This document shows positions 59,864-64,000 of a DNA stretch of 64,000 nucleotides, piece after piece. The stretch spans positions 1 to 64,000 of the forward strand of contig WRHK01000003.1 of the NCBI GenBank assembly GCA_009783295.1. Direction: 5' to 3'. The translations under genes and the position numbers were made by a program. Origin of the DNA: Promicromonosporaceae bacterium. Lineage in GTDB: Bacteria > Actinomycetota > Actinomycetes > Actinomycetales > Cellulomonadaceae. Below the pieces are notes generated by a model. That model was not told where the DNA came from, ran no database searches, and saw only the letters and a program-made list of their open reading frames with translations. The first letter of the stretch is position 1. Each line of letters begins with the position of its first letter.

Positions 59864-62019
59864 GGCGCCTCCTCGGTGTCGGTGGTTGAGCCCGTCGAGA
59901 CCACGGCGACCACCTGGTCGAGCCGCACCTGGTCGCCGGGCCGCACGCGCAGGCTGACGGCGCCGCCGCGTGGGGCGGTGAGGGCGTTCTCCATCTTCAT
60001 CGCCTCGACGACGACGACGGTCGCGCCCGCCTCGACGGCCTCCCCGTCGGCGACGGGCACGGCGGTGACGGTGCCCGGCATCGCTGCCCGGACCTCGCCC
60101 GTGCCCGTGACCTGCGCGGACGACGGGTTGGTGGCGGCGCGGCGCCGTGCCGACTGCTGCGCCCGGTCGAGCACCGTCAGGGCGGCCGTGCGCCCGCCGG
60201 CGGAGACCCAGACGACGGCGCCGTCGCGCGCGGCGTGGACGGTCCGGGTGGTGCCGTCGAGGGTGAGCAGCCACGCGCCGGGGTGCCCGGCGGGCCGCCA
60301 GGACGCGGGGACGTCGGGTCCGTCGTCGAGGGCGACGCGGGCGTCGGCGACCGGCCCGGTGATGCGGAGCGAGTGCGCGTCGCCGGCGCCGTCGAGCAGC
60401 TCGACCCGCAGCGGGACGGCGGGCGCGTTGAGCCGCCACCCGTCGTGCGCGGCCCAGGGCCCGGCGGCGGTCGGCGTACCCATCGCAACGTGGGTTCCGG
60501 ATCGGAACGTGCCTCCGGGCGCACGTTCCGATCCGGAGACGACGTTCCGACCGGCCGTGGCGCCGCCCGCCGCGCCGGCCACCGCGAGCGCGGCCGCCAC
60601 CAGCAGCGTTGCCGGCGCCTGCGCGCGCTCGACCGACGGGAGCGTCAGGCGGCCGATCAGCCCCGTGTCCAGGCGGCCGGCGCGGACGTCGTCGTCGGCG
60701 AGCAGGTCCCGCAAGAAGCCCTGGTTGGTCTCGACGCCCAGCACCACGAGCCGCGCCAGCAGCCCGTCCAGCCGGTCGATCGCCTGCGCCCGGTCGGCGC
60801 CGAACGCGACCGCCTTGGCGAGCAGCGGGTCGAAGTCGCCCGTCACGGCGGCCCCCTGCGCCAGCCCGCTGTCCAGGCGCAGCGGCGTCGCGGACGGCCC
60901 GGCCGGGACCCCCGCGTCGTCGTACACGAGCACCCGCCCGGTCGCGGGCAGGAACCCGCGGGCCGGCGCCTCGGCGTACAGCCGCGCCTCGACCGCGTGC
61001 CCCGCGACGCGCACGTCGTCCTGCCCGAACCCCAGCGGCTCCCCGGCCGCGACGCGCAGCTGCAGCTCCACCAGGTCCAGGCCCGTGACCAGCTCCGTCA
61101 CCGGGTGCTCCACCTGCAGGCGGGTGTTCATCTCGATGAACCAGAACGACGCGGGGTCGTCGGCGGGCACCAGGAACTCGACCGTCCCCGCGCCCACGTA
61201 CCCCACCGACCGCGCCACCTCGCACGCCGCGTCGCCCAGGCGCGCGCGGGTCGCGTCGTCGATCGCCGGCGACGGCGCCTCCTCGACCACCTTCTGGTAC
61301 CGGCGCTGCAGCGTGCACTCGCGCTCGCCGAGGTGCACGACGCCGCCGCGCGAGTCAGCCAGCACCTGCACCTCGACGTGCCGCGGGCGGTCGACGAGCC
61401 GCTCGAGCAGCAGCGCATCGTCGCCGAACGACGCGAGCGCCACGCGCCGCGCCGAGTCGAGCGCGGCGGGCAGCTCGGCCAGGGTGCGCACCACCACCAT
61501 GCCCTTGCCGCCCCCGCCGGCCGCGGGCTTGACCAGGAGCGGCAGCCCGACGGCGCTCGCGGTCGCCTCGAGGGCCTCCGGCGGCGTGCTCGGCGCGAGC
61601 GCGTGCGCGTCCAGGGTGCCGGGCAGCACGGGCACCCCACGGGCCGCGACCAGCCGTTTGGCGGCGAGCTTGTCGGCCATGAGCTCGAGCGCCCCGACGG
61701 GCGGCCCGACGAAGGTCACCCCGGCGCGCTCGCACGCCCGGGCGAGGGCCGGGCTCTCGGACAGGAACCCGTAGCCGGGGTGGATCGCGTCGGCGCCGGC
61801 GGCCGCGGCGGCGCCCACGACGGCGTCCGGGTCGAGGTAGGCGGCGCGGGCGTCCTGGCCGTCCCCGAGCAGCACGGCGGCGTCGGCCTCGCGCACGTGC
61901 CGCGCGTCGGCGTCGGCCGGCGTGTGCACCGCGACCGACCGCACGCCCAGGCGGCGCAGGGTGCCGATCACCCGGCAGGCGATCTCGCCACGGTTGGCCA
62001 CGAGCACGGTCGCGAACAT
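59860..62019 (-). CDS. Acyl-CoA carboxylase alpha subunit (biotin carboxylase and BCCP)
   Basis: A 719-residue subunit. The ATP-grasp biotin carboxylase occupies about residues 1-445 (LVANRGEIACRVI, KPAAGGGGKGMVVV, FWFIEMNTRLQVEHPVTE). A linker of about 150 residues follows, then a biotinyl domain at about 640-719 with Lys in VVVVEAMKMENAL. It carboxylates biotin with ATP for transfer to 3-methylcrotonyl-CoA or a similar acyl-CoA. The linker contains an imperfectly conserved stretch (near residues 495-515) encoded by a perfect inverted repeat, suggesting a small DNA insertion. The gene overlaps the acyl-CoA dehydrogenase start by four bases. Confidence 0.93.
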   Translation of the reverse strand: MFATVLVANRGEIACRVIGTLRRLGVRSVAVHTPADADARHVREADAAVLLGDGQDARAAYLDPDAVVGAAAAAGADAIHPGYGFLSESPALARACERAGVTFVGPPVGALELMADKLAAKRLVAARGVPVLPGTLDAHALAPSTPPEALEATASAVGLPLLVKPAAGGGGKGMVVVRTLAELPAALDSARRVALASFGDDALLLERLVDRPRHVEVQVLADSRGGVVHLGERECTLQRRYQKVVEEAPSPAIDDATRARLGDAACEVARSVGYVGAGTVEFLVPADDPASFWFIEMNTRLQVEHPVTELVTGLDLVELQLRVAAGEPLGFGQDDVRVAGHAVEARLYAEAPARGFLPATGRVLVYDDAGVPAGPSATPLRLDSGLAQGAAVTGDFDPLLAKAVAFGADRAQAIDRLDGLLARLVVLGVETNQGFLRDLLADDDVRAGRLDTGLIGRLTLPSVERAQAPATLLVAAALAVAGAAGGATAGRNVVSGSERAPGGTFRSGTHVAMGTPTAAGPWAAHDGWRLNAPAVPLRVELLDGAGDAHSLRITGPVADARVALDDGPDVPASWRPAGHPGAWLLTLDGTTRTVHAARDGAVVWVSAGGRTAALTVLDRAQQSARRRAATNPSSAQVTGTGEVRAAMPGTVTAVPVADGEAVEAGATVVVVEAMKMENALTAPRGGAVSLRVRPGDQVRLDQVVAVVSTGSTTDTEEAP
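60497..60536. repeat. Inverted repeat inside the carboxylase gene
   Basis: CCGGATCGGAACGTGC (60497-60512) and GCACGTTCCGATCCGG (60521-60536) are exact inverted copies around eight bases. They keep the reading frame and fall in the non-catalytic linker, coding SGSERAPGGTFRSG. The tight symmetry is unlike the rest of the gene and recalls palindromic elements that insert in frame. Confidence 0.6.
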
Positions 62020-62025
62020 GCCGGG

Positions 62026-63633
62026 TCACATCCTGAACAGCCCGAACGCGGGCTCCGGCAGCGGCACGCGCGCGCACACGGACAGCGCGAGGCCCAGCAC
62101 GCGGCGGGTGTCGGCGGGGTCGATGATGCCGTCGTCCCACAGGCGGGCGGTCGCGTGGTACGCGTCGCCCTGGCGCTCGTACCGGTCGCGCACCTCGGCG
62201 CGGAAGGCGGCCTCGTCGTCGGGGTCCCACGCCTCGCCGCCGCGTGCGAGGGCCTCCTTGCGCACCGTGGCCAGCACCGACGACGCCTGCGCGCCGCCCA
62301 TGACCGAGATGCGGGAGCCGGGCCACGACCACAGGAACCGCGGCGAGTAGGCCCGCCCGCACATGGCGTAGTTGCCCGCCCCGAACGACCCGCCGACGAT
62401 CACCGACAGCTTCGGCACCCGCGTGGTCGCGACGGCGGTGACCATCTTGGCTCCGTCGCGGGCGATGCCGCCCGCCTCGGCGTCGCGGCCCACCATGAAC
62501 CCGGAGATGTTCTGCAGGAACACCAGCGGGACGCCGCGCTGGTCGCACAGCTCCACGAAGTGGGCGCCCTTGAGGGCCGACGCCCCGAACAGCACGCCGT
62601 CGTTCGCGACGACGCCGACGGGGTGACCGCAGATCCGCGCGAACCCGGTCACGAGCGTGGTGCCGTACTCGCGCTTGAACTCGTGCAGCTCGCTGCCGTC
62701 GACGACGCGGGCGATCACCTCGCGGGGGTCGTAGGGCTGCTGCACGTCCGTGGGCACGGCGGCGTACAGGCCCGCGGGGTCGACGGTGGGCTCGACGGCA
62801 TCGGCCACATCCCAGGCGGGTGGCGGGTCCGGGGGCAGCGTCGCCACGATGTCGCGCACCACGTCGAGGGCGTGCTCGTCGTCGTCGGCCAGGTGGTCGA
62901 CGACGCCGGAGCGGCGTGCGTGCAGCTCGCCGCCGCCCAGCTCCTCGGCTGTCACGACCTCGCCGATCGCAGCCTGCACCAGCGGCGGCCCGCCCAGGAA
63001 GATCGTGCCCTGGCCGCGCACGATGACGGTCTCGTCGCTCATCGCCGGCACGTACGCGCCGCCCGCGGTGCACGATCCCAGCACCGCCGAGATCTGCGGC
63101 ACGCCCGCCGCCGAGAGCCGGGCCTGGTTGAAGAAGATCCGCCCGAAGTGGTCGCGGTCGGGGAACACCTCGTCCTGCAGGGGCAGGAACGCGCCGCCCG
63201 AGTCGACCAGGTACACGCACGGCAGCCGGTTCTCCAGCGCGACCTCCTGCGCGCGCAGGTGCTTCTTCACCGTGAGCGGGTGGTAGGTGCCGCCCTTCAC
63301 GGTCGCGTCGTTGGCCACCACCATGACCTGCCGGCCCTCGACCAGCCCGATGCCCGCCACCAGCCCGGCACCGGGCCACGCGGCGCCGTCCACCCCGTAC
63401 CCCGCCAGCGGAGCGAGCTCCAGGAACGGGCTGCCCTCGTCGAGCAGGCGCTCCACCCGGTCGCGGGGGAGCAGCTTGCCGCGCGCCACGTGCGTGGCCC
63501 GGGCGCGCTCCGGCCCGCCGACGGCGGCCGCCGCGGTGCGCTCGCGGAGCTGGTCGGCGAGCGCGCGCTGCGCGGCCTCCGCGGCGCGGGCGGCGTCCGA
63601 GCGCGGGTCGACGGCGGTGGCCAGCACGGTCAT
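62026..63633 (-). CDS. Acyl-CoA carboxylase beta subunit (carboxyltransferase)
   Basis: A 535-residue carboxyltransferase of the crotonase-like fold. The acyl-CoA part has [19 protein letters not shown], and the oxyanion loops are [16 protein letters not shown] near residue 185 and [16 protein letters not shown] near residue 415. The order of genes and the pattern with MCC-like features such as [16 protein letters not shown] suggest 3-methylcrotonyl-CoA carboxylase. It starts within the stop codon of the E2 gene and is six bases before the alpha subunit gene. Confidence 0.93.
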   Translation of the reverse strand: MTVLATAVDPRSDAARAAEAAQRALADQLRERTAAAAVGGPERARATHVARGKLLPRDRVERLLDEGSPFLELAPLAGYGVDGAAWPGAGLVAGIGLVEGRQVMVVANDATVKGGTYHPLTVKKHLRAQEVALENRLPCVYLVDSGGAFLPLQDEVFPDRDHFGRIFFNQARLSAAGVPQISAVLGSCTAGGAYVPAMSDETVIVRGQGTIFLGGPPLVQAAIGEVVTAEELGGGELHARRSGVVDHLADDDEHALDVVRDIVATLPPDPPPAWDVADAVEPTVDPAGLYAAVPTDVQQPYDPREVIARVVDGSELHEFKREYGTTLVTGFARICGHPVGVVANDGVLFGASALKGAHFVELCDQRGVPLVFLQNISGFMVGRDAEAGGIARDGAKMVTAVATTRVPKLSVIVGGSFGAGNYAMCGRAYSPRFLWSWPGSRISVMGGAQASSVLATVRKEALARGGEAWDPDDEAAFRAEVRDRYERQGDAYHATARLWDDGIIDPADTRRVLGLALSVCARVPLPEPAFGLFRM

Positions 63634-64000
63634 TCGCCACAGCCCCCCTCGGGGTCGACGCCGAGCAGCAGGGCGGGGACGGGGTCGGCGAGCACGGCGC
63701 CCAGCTCGGCCAGGAATCGGGCGGCCTGCGCGCCGTCGGCCACCCGGTGGTCGAACGTCAGGCTGAGCGCGACCACGTGCCGCAGCGCCACCTGGCCCTC
63801 GTGCTCCCAGGGCAGGCGGCGCACGGCGCCGAGCCCGAGGATGCCCGGTTCGCCCGGGTTGAGGATCGGCGTCCCCGCGTCGACGCCCAGCACCCCGACG
63901 TTCGTGATCGTGAACGTGCCGCCGGTCAGGCGCTCGGGTGCGGTGCGGCCGGCCCGGGCGGTCCGCGTGAGGTCGTCGAGCGCCGCCGTGAGCGCGGCCA
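63630..64000 (-). CDS. E2 of a branched-chain 2-oxoacid dehydrogenase (C-terminal part)
   Basis: The last 123 codons or so of a dihydrolipoamide acyltransferase are inside the window; the N-terminal lipoyl and subunit-binding domains lie beyond it. The visible part includes [17 protein letters not shown] and [15 protein letters not shown], and the catalytic [12 protein letters not shown], the HxxxDG motif of E2 enzymes. Its stop overlaps the start of the carboxyltransferase gene by four bases, so the dehydrogenase genes head the leucine operon. The E1 and E3 genes would be just outside the window. Confidence 0.93.
   Translation of the reverse strand, partial: AALTAALDDLTRTARAGRTAPERLTGGTFTITNVGVLGVDAGTPILNPGEPGILGLGAVRRLPWEHEGQVALRHVVALSLTFDHRVADGAQAARFLAELGAVLADPVPALLLGVDPEGGCGE

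Noticed and set aside
1..64000. CRISPR arrays, tRNA or rRNA genes, integrases and insertion sequences
   Set aside because: I saw no spaced direct-repeat array, no cloverleaf-like or rRNA sequence, and no transposase or integrase motifs on either strand. Short RNAs could still be missed by eye.

Overview
The window comes from a very GC-rich actinomycete (roughly 74% G+C). The mix of GTP-dependent PEP carboxykinase, many secreted glycoside hydrolases, leaderless genes and long ATGA-overlap operons suggests a polysaccharide-degrading Micrococcales such as a Cellulomonas or Cellulosimicrobium relative. That placement is inference from gene content only. I see no rRNA, tRNA, CRISPR array, phage, plasmid or insertion sequence.

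Region 1 (1-13.7 kb, + strand) is an uptake and catabolism cluster for unsaturated uronic-acid oligosaccharides. A truncated gene is followed by a lipoprotein binding protein, two MalF/MalG-type permeases, a YesL-like membrane protein, a GH88 unsaturated glucuronyl hydrolase, an FAH-family hydrolase, KduD and KduI. The cluster closes with an unusual fusion of a left-handed-beta-helix acetyltransferase to an all-helical toroid-like domain. A separate transcription unit then encodes a 1233-residue secreted GH59 (galactocerebrosidase-like) enzyme.

Region 2 (13.7-33.3 kb) is mixed metabolism. PEP carboxykinase is divergent from a RamB-like regulator across a perfect palindrome. Hydroxyquinol 1,2-dioxygenase and maleylacetate reductase follow, then an MBL-fold protein, MgtE with a possible overlapping leader ORF, a glutamate decarboxylase, an aldo/keto reductase, and a zinc-binding lipoprotein-like ABC component under two Zur-like boxes. 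A frameshifted YCII gene, a GT-C glycosyltransferase, an AI-2E family protein, a secreted Ig-fold protein, a CatE-like dioxygenase, a MarR/F420-reductase divergon, a zinc alcohol dehydrogenase and a flavodoxin complete it.

Region 3 (33.3-48.8 kb) is a second glycan system. A LacI regulator with two operators, a GH39 glycosidase, a five-gene oligopeptide-type ABC importer and a secreted PF10091-type glycoside hydrolase lie on the + strand. Convergent to them are a 1271-residue galactose-oxidase-like propeller protein with a His/Cys-rich tail and a GH27 alpha-galactosidase.

Region 4 (48.8-54 kb) holds a pentapeptide-repeat protein, a membrane molybdopterin oxidoreductase, an HTH/PIN toxin-antitoxin-like pair in which the PIN protein carries a zinc ribbon, and a divergent SDR/XRE pair with two symmetric palindromes.

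Region 5 (54-64 kb, - strand) is one tight operon: E2 of a branched-chain 2-oxoacid dehydrogenase (cut by the window end), biotin-dependent carboxylase beta and alpha subunits, acyl-CoA dehydrogenase, MaoC, CitE-like lyase, 3-oxoacid CoA-transferase A and B, thiolase and SDR. The layout matches the mycobacterial leucine-degradation locus, and would take branched-chain acyl-CoA to acetoacetate and acetyl-CoA.
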